This document shows positions 1-11,343 of a stretch of DNA of 64,000 nt, piece by piece. This DNA comes from Rhizophagus irregularis. Its lineage: Eukaryota; Glomeromycota; Glomeromycetes; Glomerales; Glomeraceae. The stretch covers positions 3,658,001 to 3,722,000 of the forward strand of contig NC_089450.1 in the NCBI RefSeq assembly GCF_026210795.1, written 5' to 3'. Below the pieces are notes generated by a model. The model had not been told where the DNA came from and did no database searches. It worked only from the letters and a program-made list of their open reading frames with translations. Numbering within the stretch: the first letter of the stretch is position 1; each line of letters begins with the position of its first letter. The position numbers were made by a program, and so were the translations under genes.

Positions 1-49
1 AACTAGATCAGTAAATAACTTTTTTATCATCCTAGATATACTAATTGGT

Positions 50-70
50 CCGCCAGTTTATAACTGGCGG
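50..70. repeat. Perfect 21-bp palindrome
   Basis: The arms CCGCCAGTT and AACTGGCGG are perfect reverse complements around a TAT loop. It could be the end of a truncated inverted-repeat element or a terminator-like hairpin. No partner end is visible in the 300 bp of A/T-rich, otherwise featureless sequence that follows. Confidence 0.6.
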
Positions 71-315
71 AAAAAATCCTATTTTTTTGTGTGACAAACC
101 AAAAAATTTTTTCGAACTTAGACAATTTTTTTACGTTCGAACTAATTTTTTTTAAATTTTTTACGCGTTTTTTTACTTAATTACAAGTAGGTGAAGTTTA
201 TGTATGTAAAAAATTATGTTTTAAATGTTTAGCAACATACTTTTTTACATTATTTTATAGTTTTTTGATATAAAAATTTATAATATTAAATTTTATTTAT
301 TTTATTATCCTTTAG

Positions 316-922
316 TTATAATGTAGAATATGAAGTATGGCGGGATTGTTTCTTATTAGGAGAGAGAGGGATTAAATTAGAAGAAGAAGGATTTTTTTTG
401 ATATTTTTAGTTGCATTATTTTGTTTTTGTAACTTTAAACTTTGAAATGCAAAATAAATTTTTTCCAAAGAATCATTTTGAATTAGTTCATTTAATGCAC
501 TTTTTCCTAATTCAAATTGTTCACTAGTTTCATTATTTTGAATAACATTTTTTGAATCAAAATTATTAAAAAAATTTGCTATTTCTTTTAGGCTATTTAA
601 ATGGTTTAAGACTGTATGGCAGTTAGTGTGAAATTCCTGTTCCTGAAGAGCCAAAGAATTTGTATTTTGAAAATCAAAAAACCAAGTTGATGAAAAATCA
701 TTATCATTTGACTTAAAACTTTCAAAATTTTTGTTACCATCACTTTCATCATCACTACTTTCATCACTTTTGCTGCTTTGATTTTGAATATTTTCTTCAG
801 TATTATAAACTTCATTTTGAATAGTTTCTTCAGCATTCTCATCAACCTGCAACCTGTAATCTATCTAATTCTTCTATAGTTGGAACAGATTTGATCTTAA
901 AAGTATGATTTTTTTTTGCCAT
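316..922 (-). pseudogene. Frameshifted low-complexity protein, acidic N-terminal half
   Basis: The reading frame starts at the ATG at 922 (MAKKNHTFKIKS) and should continue into a Glu/Asp/Ser/Asn-rich protein of about 180 residues ending at 316. The two parts are out of frame because CAACCTG is present twice in tandem (843-849 and 850-856). One copy would leave a single open frame of about 200 residues. The second part has an acidic serine tract near residues 30-45, a helical middle with Leu/Asn/Phe repeats and a basic C-terminus. I do not recognise a catalytic domain. It is probably a DNA-binding or transposon-associated protein of a repeated family, but that is a guess. The shift could also be an assembly error. 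Confidence 0.5.
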
Positions 923-1049
923 TACCTTTGCAAATTATGATTTTGTATATAATCTTATGGTATTAGATTTTTCCTTCCATTTCACGACTTCCTAATTTTC
1001 ATATAATTTGCCATTTTAATATACACATTCAAAATTTTGGACCTCTTGT

Positions 1050-2040
1050 AAATACAGCAGTAATTACTAAAGAAATTAAAGAAATGCGGCACCATATTTT
1101 TAAGTCTATAATCCCACATTCTAATAAAAAAATATTGAATCAGACTTTTTCCATTATTACAATTCATTACAAACTCTTCGATACTTATTGGATGGGGAAG
1201 TTGATTCAGGATATAATAATACAACTCAATTTAATTTTAAAGAATTACTAAAAGATCAATGTGTACAAAACTTTTTAGATAATTGGTATATTTCACCATT
1301 ACAATTTGATTTAGAAAGTGGTAAGTAATCTTTATTATACATCATTTTAAATATTTTTAATATTTATTTACTTTGATTTACGGATTTATCTTTAATTTGT
1401 ATGACCGAAAATTATATTAATTTATGTGTTCAATCACCACTTAAAAAATGTGATTTAAAGAAAGATGATCTTGAAACCTTTCTAAATGATAATTTATTTG
1501 CAGAGTTGGGACAAGCTTACGAAGAGGATTTAAATAATATAGAACACCTAACATCTCATAAAGTTAAATACTATAAAAGTATTTCCTATACAATTGTAGA
1601 TAAAGATGAGCAAGTTAACATAAAATTAAATGTAGGAGATGTTGTAAATGTATTAGAAGATATTACACCACTTGGAAATATATCTCAAGATGCTACTGAT
1701 ATGGTTACAAGAGTATCTTATGCACGAATTAGAGCAATAATTTTACATCAAAAAGCATAACTTCAAGTACCATTTCTTTTCTTAGATTGGTTTATTTCTC
1801 AAGATACTAATGATCAAAAATAAAGTGTCCTTTATATAGATTACAGCGGCAATCAGGTTATACATGAAGACAATAAAATGGATCGATCAGCCATATCTAA
1901 AAATGTTGTTACTGTGTGAACGAACTATATATTGATTTGGTACAAAAACAAGGATATACTGTAATCATCTCAGGAAAGCACAAGAAAATCTATAGTGGAT
2001 GGCAACTTCCACATGTATCAGATAACTGAAACTTATGATA
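1050..2040 (+). pseudogene. Fragment of a repeated fungal family with a BAH/SH3-like stretch
   Basis: Two exon-like blocks are visible. The first (about 1050-1321) encodes a helical segment that includes YYNSLQTLRYLLDG and ends at the donor GTAAGT (1322). The second (about 1401-1760) is open for 119 residues and contains NVGDVVNVLEDI and YARIRAIILHQ, a pattern reminiscent of BAH or SH3-barrel modules. It ends at TAA 1758-1760 but continues in the same frame with a coding-like stretch (FLFLDWFISQD) to another stop near 1822, and coding-like sequence persists in other frames to about 2040. Block 1 also has a frameshift near 1125. I recall this as a repeated, probably transposon-linked Rhizophagus family, but cannot verify that here. 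It is a decayed copy. Confidence 0.45.
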
Positions 2041-2295
2041 AAACATTTTGACTGAATCATACTTCCTCCCTTTAAATATTCACTACTCATTTATTTTACA
2101 AAAATAATAAAAATAATAAAGATGCGATTTTCATTGCATATTAATTTTTTGTTTGTCAAGCAATTGTCATATTACATCATTTTGATACCCCAAAAGCTTA
2201 GTTATTTTTTTCTTTACTTTTTTTCTTTTACAATAATCTTATATTACGTAGCTAGGTCCATTGCTTACCAAATATAGCATGGAGAAATACTGTCT

Positions 2296-4379
2296 TTACA
2301 TATCGCTAAACCGGTCGTCATCAATGGCATCTGCTGCAGATGGTCTTTCATCATGATTTTGTTGTGTCAATCTATCCCGAAAATTTCTAGCTCTTACAGA
2401 AAGCTGAATTTGAAGAATTCTTAAATCGTTCAAAAGGTTTCCAATCATCCAGATATCACCTGCTGCTCGGCATGGATCGGATTCCATACCTCTATATTCC
2501 GGAGCCGCAATATTTAATATAGGTGTCCTATAACAAAATAGTAAAAATTAGTTAATAATATTTGATACACGCCAAATAAGCCCATTAATCTATCATTATT
2601 ACCTTCGGTTACCTCTTCCAATTGGAGCAGCTTCTTCAAAGTCAATTAAAACCCAACTATTATCTGTAAGTCTCATGACGTTTTCCCAACGAATGTCCCG
2701 ATGAACAATCTCATTTGCGTGAAGGATCATTACACTTTTAAATACACTCCATATAGCATATCGCAGCTCATCTTCATCTTTAGGAATTTCCATATATCTC
2801 CAACTGGTGCAAATTCTAAATATATCCATCTTGCATGATATTTTGATTCAAGTAACTTATAATTATCTAATTTTGGAAAAATATTTTCGTAAAAAAACTT
2901 AAGGAACGTTTTATAGGCGGGCTCTCGTTTCTCTATATGTAATTTTTTAATTACTTTTTTGGGGTTTATTGTGACGGTGGTTCCATTTCTTCGTTGGATC
3001 ACTTCATATAACTTTATCTCCGGACGTCGTATATACTGCTTGAGATCCCAAGTCCGAATAATCCGAATAGCATTGATTGTATGTTGAAGTGCCTTAAAGT
3101 TATTCATTCGATTTGTAGTTCCAAGGTTTATAGTGTTACCAATTCTCACACGTACTGGTACATTGTTGTTGTTCGAATAATAATAGTAAAATTGCAATTT
3201 TATACCGGCTGCTACAAAAGCCATAACAAATGGCAATCTACCAAAGGCAAGTGGATTCCAAAAGTCAAATATCCATCTAATTGTCTTTCTGCAGCTTCCA
3301 ATCTATCATCAAGGTCTTTCTCCTCACCCATCATAAAAAGCACGTTCTTATAATAGATTGTCATATCTGGTCGACTTCTCGGATGCTCTGTGGTAGTGGT
3401 TGTAGAATTAATTGTCTTGCTACGATCCAAATCTAAATCACTACAATTCTCTACATATTCTTGGGCAAGTTCAATAATTTTCCTAATATGAACATCAATA
3501 TTTCCCAAAGTTCTTGCCTCCCCACCAGAAATTTGTTTAAATGATGCGCTCATAACTTCACCAACAATCAAACTTAATCTAGAAGAATAAATAGAGCTTG
3601 AAAATGTGTCTTCAATTACGTCAGTATAGCCCATAACTAAACCAGGAAAACATGGCAATTTAAGTGGTAGTTTTGCCGAAAGGAACTGCTCAACATTAGT
3701 ACAATCAATTTCAGTATCAAAGGGACACAAGAGCAAATTTAAAAAATCTGATGTTCTATCTAAGATAGAGATAGTTAAAATGTGAGTTAGCTGTTAACAT
3801 TAAAGTTCAAGCCTAGATCTAAAACATCAAACCTTCGAGTTTTGTTTGGAAAGTCAGAGGCTAAAAACAATAAAAAAAGAAGATCAATTTCATAAGCATC
3901 AAGAAAATAAAGGAACACAATATTTTGTTACTGCAAATTTCTTGTTAGAGAGGTAAAAAATTGGGAGACACTTACCGTCGGGGATGATGGAACTTACAGG
4001 TATATAATCTTCATCACCATCTAATTTATCCAATTCATCTTGAAAATATATACTAAAGAGTTCATCGTTCATCAAGTTCCATTTCTTTTCCTTTAAGTTT
4101 TTGTACGCCTTCTTCGGTAAAAATATTTTGCTCTTTAATATCTTTACTCTTAACACCAATAACTTTCCAAAGTTTCAAATTGCTTTTGTCGGAATCATCA
4201 ACCCCTTTAATACTACAGACATGGTCCCTGAGGTGCTCAATGTAGAGTTGATTTAAGGAGGTCTTTGCATTATTAAAATCGACGTATCTTTTTTTATCCT
4301 TATCGTCTTTATAAATTTTAACCGTAAGAAAGTCACAACTGTTGCTTTGAAGTACGTAAAGTTTGAATGACGTTTCCAT
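2296..4379 (-). pseudogene. Crinkler (CRN)-type effector with C-terminal protein-kinase domain, frame-broken
   Basis: Exon 1 (3976-4379) starts at METSFKLYV and encodes a Crinkler N-terminal ubiquitin-like module of about 120 residues that ends in an SSIIPDG stretch. The proposed introns are 3861-3975, 3756-3832 and 2528-2602, with GT-AG ends and agreeing phases. The large C-terminal part carries kinase hallmarks: the catalytic loop HRDIRWENV, a DFE triplet in place of DFG (VLIDFEEA), and an APEY motif in the last exon (2296-2527). The frame is broken three times: by a 7-bp tandem duplication (4060-4073), near 3250 and near 2795. The breaks may be real decay or assembly errors. Crinklers of plant-associated organisms are thought to act in host cells. 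The hydrophobic stretch before METS is more likely 5' untranslated sequence than a signal peptide. Confidence 0.75.
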
Positions 4380-4445
4380 CGCTATAAAAAGTATAAAAGG
4401 AATAATGAGGTATATATATATACTTTTCTGAATACATCGCGACAT

Positions 4446-4964
4446 ATTGCATAAACTTTTTGTGGCTTATTGATGTAATACAGCAAATAATATAGATATT
4501 CCGACAGAATTAATAATAAACATAGTAAAAAATCAGTAAAGAAAAAAAAAATGATTAATAGTTTAACCCTCCGACGAATTCTCGGGGTATTTATTAAAAA
4601 AAGGTGAATTAATGTTACGTAATTTTAGGTCGCACGAATGCACGATTGACCGTATTTGACTAATTAGTGTGGCTTTTTTAATAAAGCGCCTGTGATGTAA
4701 CTACTGTGATGTCACCAAGCCGTTTGATTATTTTCTCTGAGCCTTCCTCTTCCTCCTCTCCGGCAATATCTTCAATTTCATAATAAATACTCATGATATG
4801 ATGAATAATTCGAAGTACCTATATTGTCATTATAAGCCTTAAACTTTTTCAAAATTTTTCTCTCTCTAAAAAACACTTTTTTCTTTTTTATCACAGCTCA
4901 ACAAGGATTCGACCCTGCCAAACTAAATTTTGCATGAAAGTATTGGTAAAACAAGATTTGGCTC
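4446..4964. other. Intergenic stretch upstream of the Crinkler gene
   Basis: This A/T-rich sequence precedes the Crinkler start on the minus strand and should hold its promoter. I see no coding signal, repeat or clear control motif. Confidence 0.4.
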
Positions 4965-5397
4965 ATGAAAAGTCAAAATAATATGGCCAAACAAATTAGT
5001 AAAATTGGTAATGTCATTAAATTGTTTACTTCTAGGCGAGATTTCTTGCAAATCTTTCTCTGGAATCATTTAATTGACCGTAAAAAAGTATCTGTTACCG
5101 CAGATGCTAAAAATGACAAGGTAGAAGATGTAGATGACAAAACAGGTCATTTTATCATATTGGTTCTATAGGCGTAGTGGGTTGTCTGACTCACTAACAC
5201 CACATGCAGAAGAGCAGTATAAATTCAGTTCTGCTATTGAATCAGGGTTTCCTGTCCATGAAACGACTACAGGAAAGTTTACATTGGAAGATTTTGAAAA
5301 TGAATTAGAGAAGGCTACTAAGGGTTGTGAATGCTTTGTAGTGATGACTGTAAAGCGGTTTTTTGGTAAAGTTAATGAGCTTCCTCAAGAGTCTTAA
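4965..5397 (+). CDS. Small unknown protein(s), overlapping frames
   Basis: Two overlapping frames look coding. The first starts at MKSQNNMAKQISK (4965-5171, 68 aa). The second starts in the next frame at 5134 and runs 87 aa to 5397, with a soluble acidic/basic C-terminal half (FTLEDFENELEKATKGCECF). They may be one gene broken by a frameshift or joined by an unrecognised intron near 5134-5170. I recognise no family, signal peptide or membrane segment. Confidence 0.3.
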
Positions 5398-6600
5398 GAA
5401 CTGGCATTGTGTTTGGAGATCAGTTTCTGGAATTTAGGATAAAGTAAAGTATCGGAAATGATGATAGATGAGGATAAGGAAGAATCAGAAATGAAAATTG
5501 ACAATTAAGTATCGTAATTGCATAGTGTGCATGCGAAGGAAAAAATATTTTCTTGTACGATAATTATCACATGATTTTCAAATTATTATAATGTAGTTTA
5601 GTAAAATTTTATGATTATAAGTTGTGAAATGGCTGAAATAAATTAAGGAAGTAATCATTTTAGCTTCTTTTATTTTTGTTTACTTGTATAAGATGAATAA
5701 GAGAGTTATCAGTTTAATCTGTATAGAACTTTTCTAAAAAAAACTCTATACACTGTGGATATTACAGCTGATGTCATGTGGTAAATGTGAAGCTCAACAT
5801 GATACCAATAAGTTTTAGTTTATGAAAACAGTGACATTTTGTCACGATCGGTAAAATTTTTTATTATACAATGGTAGCGTGATGTACTATGCAAAAAATA
5901 AATACAAAATCGGGACTTTCTATGCTAATACTATATCATAGTATTTCATCTAGTTTTACCCACTTCAATGATTCCTGTGATTTGATCTGGCAATCAAATA
6001 CCCACTTGATTTGCCTAAGCAAAAGACTTTTGTTGAATATACTCTCGTTAATAGAAAAGTAAATGGTGTTCAAACCTAATAATACCTTGACATTTCCATT
6101 ATCATTGTCATTGCATTCACCAGTAGTAATTAACTTAATTATGAGTAATACAGAAACCAGTAGTGTAGGGTTAACCAGGATCCTGGATAATTATAATACT
6201 GTAATAGAGGTCACATTTTCCTTACCCTAACCCTAAGATACTCCAATGTCAATATTATCTTCAAAGATAAGTATTTCAGCCTAAACTAACTTCCTTATCC
6301 TAAGATACTTCACTCCAAAGATGATTGCTTAAGAATTTAATGAAATTTTATAGATATTAATTCATAAGAGTAAAACAAATTCTTTTAAATTAATCAATTT
6401 ATTAAAATACATTAATTTAAAATAAATTATTGTAAATAATAAGTGCTATCAGTATACCTTACTTGGTATTTCTACAGGTTTCATATTTTTTGCGAATTTT
6501 GTTTTAAAAGATTTATAGTTATTGTAAAGAAAATAAGTCAACTTTTTATTTTATAACGTAGACATGAAAAGAAAGCTTAATAGTTTAAATAATACACGAT
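5398..6600. other. Non-coding A/T-rich spacer
   Basis: No open frame longer than a few dozen codons stands out. A short ACCCTAACCCTAAG stretch lies near 6224-6237 but is not a telomeric array. Confidence 0.4.
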
Positions 6601-6606
6601 AAATAC

Positions 6607-6803
6607 AGTCAGACCTCTATAATTGCACTCTCCATAATTGCACCCACTATGTATACCCTCTCTAAATGCACCTTCTGGTTCGGTCCCAAGCTTATATGAT
6701 CTCTAATTATTTTACCTCTATAAATGCACACCCTCTTTAAATGCACTATTTTGAAAATTATGCATATGGTCCCAAGGGGTGTGCAATTATGGAGGTCTGA
6801 CTG
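6607..6803. mobile_element. pogo/Tigger-type MITE, 197 bp
   Basis: The ends are inverted repeats that start CAGTCAGACCTC and match over at least 22 bp, with one mismatch (CTCTATAATT against CTCCATAATT). The element is flanked by the dinucleotide TA on both sides, the target duplication of Tc1/mariner-pogo elements. The interior repeats a TAAATGCACCTTC-like motif. No coding capacity. Confidence 0.85.
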
Positions 6804-6849
6804 TATTTAAATAGCCACAAACTGTGCCATATGTAATAAAATCACATGC

Positions 6850-7893
6850 TCAAAAATTACATGTCTGAACTTTTTTTGATGGTGTTACTAGGGAAAATTG
6901 TGAAGAATCTTTACAGTTTTTAAGATTACATGTTAATTTGGATGCATTAACTTGCAGTTGCTTTGATAAGATGCAAGATGCTAATCTTATGTTTTCAGAA
7001 CTAGCCTTATAAAATTGTAATAAGTCTTGCTCGTCTTGCTTTGAAGTTAACATGTCTGTGACCTCAGAAATTTTAGTTACATCTTAAGAAATTACAAGTA
7101 CTTTTTAATCTTTTTGCTTTCTTCTCTCTCTAATCTCATTGCTAATACTTTTCTTATATGTCTTATCTAAGAAGTTGACCATTTCCTTATCATTACTATC
7201 AAGACCACTAGGTGTTCATCTTACTTCATTATTGAGCTAGTCTATTACAGAATCGAGTACATCAACAGTTGGTACTGTCATCACTGGCATCGCTTTTTTA
7301 CAATTTTGTATTTATACAAATGGTAATGCCATTATTCTATATACTGCTGTTTTCTAATAATGCAAATTTAGTCTTAAGTTCTCCAATTTTAAACTTGAGT
7401 TCAGTATAAAGATACGATTCAAATTCTAAAAGACCATTCAGATTGAATTCAGATGTTCATTAGCACATCTGAATTCAATCTAAATCATCAAACTAATCTT
7501 AATTCTGGCTGAAATTGTAATTTTAGGCAGAATTGAAGTTTTAATAATGAGAGTTAGCTTTGCCTAAACTTTTAGTACTGGCCCAAGCTAACTATAATGC
7601 TAGTCAAAATTAAAAATTGGATCAATCTGTAAAAAGTAATCAGATACAGATATCCGATTTCAATTCAGATAAACGGATTAATCTGAATTGACCAGATTAC
7701 AGATTGTAGTATTAATTCAGTATTCTCAGCATCATGCCTTGCATTATTTTCAATAATTTGCTTTAGCCTCATATTCTCAGCCTCACCTCAACTTTAGTAA
7801 CTTCTTGAGAATCTCAGCATTCTACTTTCTAAGCTTTGCAATTTCAGCTAAGAGTTTGATGTTTAATTTTCTTAATGAATCAATAGATTGCAT
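6850..7893 (-). pseudogene. Coiled-coil protein pseudogene, interrupted by a repeat
   Basis: On the minus strand an ATG at 7893 opens MQSIDSLRKLN and continues as a leucine-heptad coiled coil with several stops to about 7730. Then about 430 bp of unrelated repeat sequence intervenes (about 7290-7720). The coding signal resumes with MTVPTVDVLDSVID (near 7275, stops present) and ends in an intact 67-codon frame (6850-7053) containing KQDEQDLLQFYKASSENIRL. I recall this combination as a multicopy Rhizophagus protein family of unknown function, but cannot verify that. Many stops and shifts make it a relic. Confidence 0.5.
7440..7481. repeat. Inverted repeat, 17-bp perfect arms
   Basis: AGATTGAATTCAGATGT is followed eight bases later by its perfect reverse complement. 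It lies in the repeat that splits the coiled-coil pseudogene. It is probably part of a MITE whose outer ends I could not fix. Confidence 0.6.
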
Positions 7894-8760
7894 GTTCAAT
7901 AATAATTTTTTTATATAAAATAGAATAATTTAAAAGTTCATTAGTATAGATAAAAAAAATGAGATAATATTCTTATCAGAATTACTGATTTATTGATATA
8001 AAAAATAAATTACAAGATTTGATAATACATAAACAAAGAAAAATAAAGTTTCTATACTAATGCCTACCAGTATTTCTTTTATCTAACTATCTATATACTA
8101 ACATATCTCAACATTTAACTTTAATCTGATTTTATTTGTTTTTAACATTGATATTTTGAATAGAATAAATGGTCATCAGACATCAGTTATACATAGAATA
8201 TATAGAGTTAAAAATAAATTAACAATATTGACCTTAGTAAACACAGGTTGGATGATGAGGTATTGGTCTGATATCATATACTTGATATCTGTATGATATG
8301 TTATATATTGCGATCTGATATATTAATGATCTGCAATTCCGATATCTAACCAATTTTTGGCAGAGATAGTTAGAAATAAGTTACATATAGGATTATCACA
8401 TATCATATTCATATCATATTTAATATCATTGACATTACGAAATTCTGATATGTTAATGAAAATTATATGTTACGTATACTATATTTTATTGATTGTATCC
8501 AGATACCTCATGTCATATTACCAATATCCCAATGATACTTTTATAGTTTTTAATATTATACCAGTTATAAATTCAATATACAAAATAAATTATTTATATT
8601 ATTTATTATTTCAAATAAAGCATTATTAAATATATTTATTATCATTTTCGCTATTAATACATTTTATTATTTACATACATAATATGGATTACTATACATG
8701 ATATTTTTATTAATAATAAAACTTTACAGACCTTTCAATAATAATTTAGCGTCTTACTTT
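7894..8760. other. A/T-rich spacer with GATATC/ATATCA-rich tract
   Basis: Between 8230 and 8560 the sequence is dense in GATATC, ATATCA and TGATAT words, like the tracts near 14.6 kb and 60.7 kb. The 90-codon frame here is low-complexity and unlikely to be a gene. Confidence 0.4.
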
Positions 8761-9374
8761 AGCTCTTGACTTCCCTTTGCCTCCTCTGTTATTCTTTTTC
8801 AGTCTTGCATTTTTCTGCTGTTCTATATTAACTCCTCTAATTGATTCATCTTCCGCCTTTCATCTTTGTTCCATTTCTTTTCTTATATTTTTAACTCTAC
8901 CTCCTTATTTCGTATTTGCCCTTCATACTCTCGTATTTGTTCTACCTCCTTTATTCTATTTGAATCATCTTCTACACTTAGTCTTTCCATTTCTCTTCAG
9001 TTTTGCTCTTCCTCTACACTAGTCAAAAAAGGAATATTCGGCCTTAGTAAAATTCGGCCTATATTTGACTAAAATCAAAAATTCGACCATGATCTATGAT
9101 TAGACATTGGTCAAATAGCCACGTTACATGTTATGTGCATCAAAAGTTTAAAAAAGGATCATCTTTTTTAAACTTTCCTTTTCCTTCCACTTCATCCCTT
9201 CTTTCCCTTCCCTTTTCCTTTTCCTTTCGTTTTCCCCTTTTCTCACACCTTCTTCTGCCTCTTTTTCTTAGAAGTAATGTAAGTTTTGTTTTGAAATTTA
9301 CATATTTTTTTTTAAAATTTTTTTATTTTATCTTTTTTCTTTAAATTTAAGAAACGAATTAACGTTTCTTTATC

Positions 9375-9965
9375 ATTTTTTTTGTAGGACGCCGGCTTGT
9401 TCACGAAACTGAGCTTTAAGGTAAAAAACGGGAAAGGGGAAGGAGGATGGGGATTTAGAACCATGATTCTTAAGAATCTTGGTTTTTATTTTTTTTAATA
9501 TTATGGAACAGTTACTAATAACCATTCCTTTCTTTTTTATAGGTTTCAGGCAAGCTTCCTGGTTCTGAAAAACAGAAAAGAACCAAAATTTGTAAGTAAA
9601 CGAATCTTGGTCTAATTTTTTTTTTTTTTTGTAATATTAACAAACGATTACTAATAACCATTTTTTTCTTTATTATTTTAGAATCGGGTTGGCTTTCAAG
9701 TTCCAAAGAACAGAAAGAACCAAGTTTTGTAAGTACAAGTACAAAACTTGGTTATTTTTTATTTTATTTTTTTTCTATTATATGAACAGTTACTAACCGT
9801 TCCTTTCTTTTTCTTATAGGTTTAGCCGTTTGTGTAAGTTTCCGAAGAATAGAAAAAAAACTAAGATTCTGTACTACAAATCTTAGTTTTTTTTTTCTTT
9901 TTTTAATATTTGGAACAGTTATTACTAACCGTTCTTTTCTTTTTTTATAGGTTCAGTGTCTCAGG
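9375..9965 (+). repeat. Intron/micro-exon-like tandem array, left part
   Basis: About five units of about 140 bp repeat a fixed plan: a pyrimidine tract ending TAG, a block of about 40-50 nt, GTAAGT inside a palindrome such as TTCGTAAGTACGAA, then a second palindrome whose loop carries TACTAA, then another pyrimidine tract. The array resumes at 11344 beyond the nested element. Confidence 0.8.
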
Positions 9966-11343
9966 AGGACCCCGCTTACTTCTAATAGAGGTCTCCGAAA
10001 ATATAAGGTAAAATTTATATTAAAAAAAAATTTTAGGTCTCTTAATAGATAAAGGTAAAATTATATATATGACAAATAAAGGTCTCCGGATATGTAAGGT
10101 AAAGTTAAAATAAGTTTCCGGTTTTATAAGGTAAAATCAAATATAAGTTTACAAATGTTTCGGTAAATAATAAGGTAAAATTGTATATAAAATTTAATAT
10201 TTACCTTATATATACTAATTTGAAATATTGTACAACAATTATTACAATATTTGGTAATATACGTTTTATAATTTTTTTCTCAAAATAAAAAATTTATTCT
10301 CTTCTTTATACTTGTAAAAACCATTTTATATTTTTAATTTTATTTGCATTAGCACTATCTTTTTGAAAATTATTACAAAAATTAGCTTTTAAAATATAAA
10401 AATTCGTGCAGCAATTAGCAACTTCAGAATTTAATTTCATTACTTTGGTTAAATCAAATCATATTTTACTATCTAAGAAAGTTGTTTAGTAAGGTCGGAC
10501 TACTTATATTTGAATTTTTATAGCAGTTGGAGTAATATTTATTGCATACGAGCATTTTTTTATTTTAATATTAACTTAAAATTTACGTTTTTTGTTTATT
10601 AAATTCGGAGCGTAATTTGGGCATTTTAGTCAAATGAAATCACCTTTTTAAGCTTAAGTAATATTGTTTGGCGAGATCGAAACTACCTGAATATTAATTT
10701 TCATAAGAATCAGTTTAATATTTACGGAATACGAGCAATTTTCGCACTTTTAATTTTTTTTTATTTTCCCGATCAGTGATTATAGGGCGTAATTTGGGCA
10801 CTTTGGTCAAATGAAATCACTTTTTCATGCTTAAGTAAAGTTGTTCGGCAAGGTCGAAAATATTTAGATAAATATTTTCATAGCAGTTGGATTAATACTT
10901 ATGGGGTACGAGCATTTTTTCATAATAATACCAATTACGAATTTATTTTTTTTAAAAAAAATTAATTAGATTTTTTTAAAGAAAGTAAGTGAATAATAGT
11001 TTCGAAGTAAAGTTAAAGATGTGTGTCCTTAAGATTTTTTTTATAGTATTTTTGTAATTCAAAGTACTTTTTTTACTAATAAAAGTTATTTATCTTTAAA
11101 GAATAAAAATTAAACTTGCTAAAAATAAAAAATTTTTAAAATTTATTGTAATGATTATAAAATATTTTGTTTATTTAATATTTAAAAAAATTTAGGTCTC
11201 TGAAAATCTAAGGTAAAATTTAATATAATTTTAAAAGGTCACTATATATATATGGTAAAATTATGAGATAAGAAAGGTTGGTAAAATTACTAGTAAATCT
11301 GAAATTTTGCCCAGAGACCTTTATTAGAAGTAAGCGGGGTCCT
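9966..11343. mobile_element. Nested TIR element (AGGACCCCGC ends), 1378 bp
   Basis: The ends match as inverted repeats over about 30 bp (AGGACCCCGCTTACTTCTAA, then TA(A/G)AGGTCTC with one mismatch). The flanks carry the 8-bp duplication GTCTCAGG (9958-9965 and 11344-11351). An alternative reading gives a 9-bp duplication, so hAT and MULE both remain possible. It sits inside a unit of the CACTA array, so it is younger than the array. The interior contains three degenerate copies of a unit of about 180 bp (10.4-10.93 kb) that recurs in other elements of this window. Confidence 0.85.

Noticed and set aside
982-1224. Minus-strand frame of 80 codons
   Set aside because: It is antisense to the first exon-like block of the plus-strand relic.
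4380-4445. Signal peptide on the Crinkler gene from an upstream ATG
   Set aside because: The stretch is A/T-rich and precedes the usual start of the Crinkler module, so it is more likely untranslated.
6220-6240. CCCTAA words suggesting telomeric repeat
   Set aside because: Only about two copies, no array.
9096-9344. Open frame of 82 codons rich in Phe/Ser/Leu
   Set aside because: It is a C/T-rich tract inside a CACTA element with low complexity and no domain.
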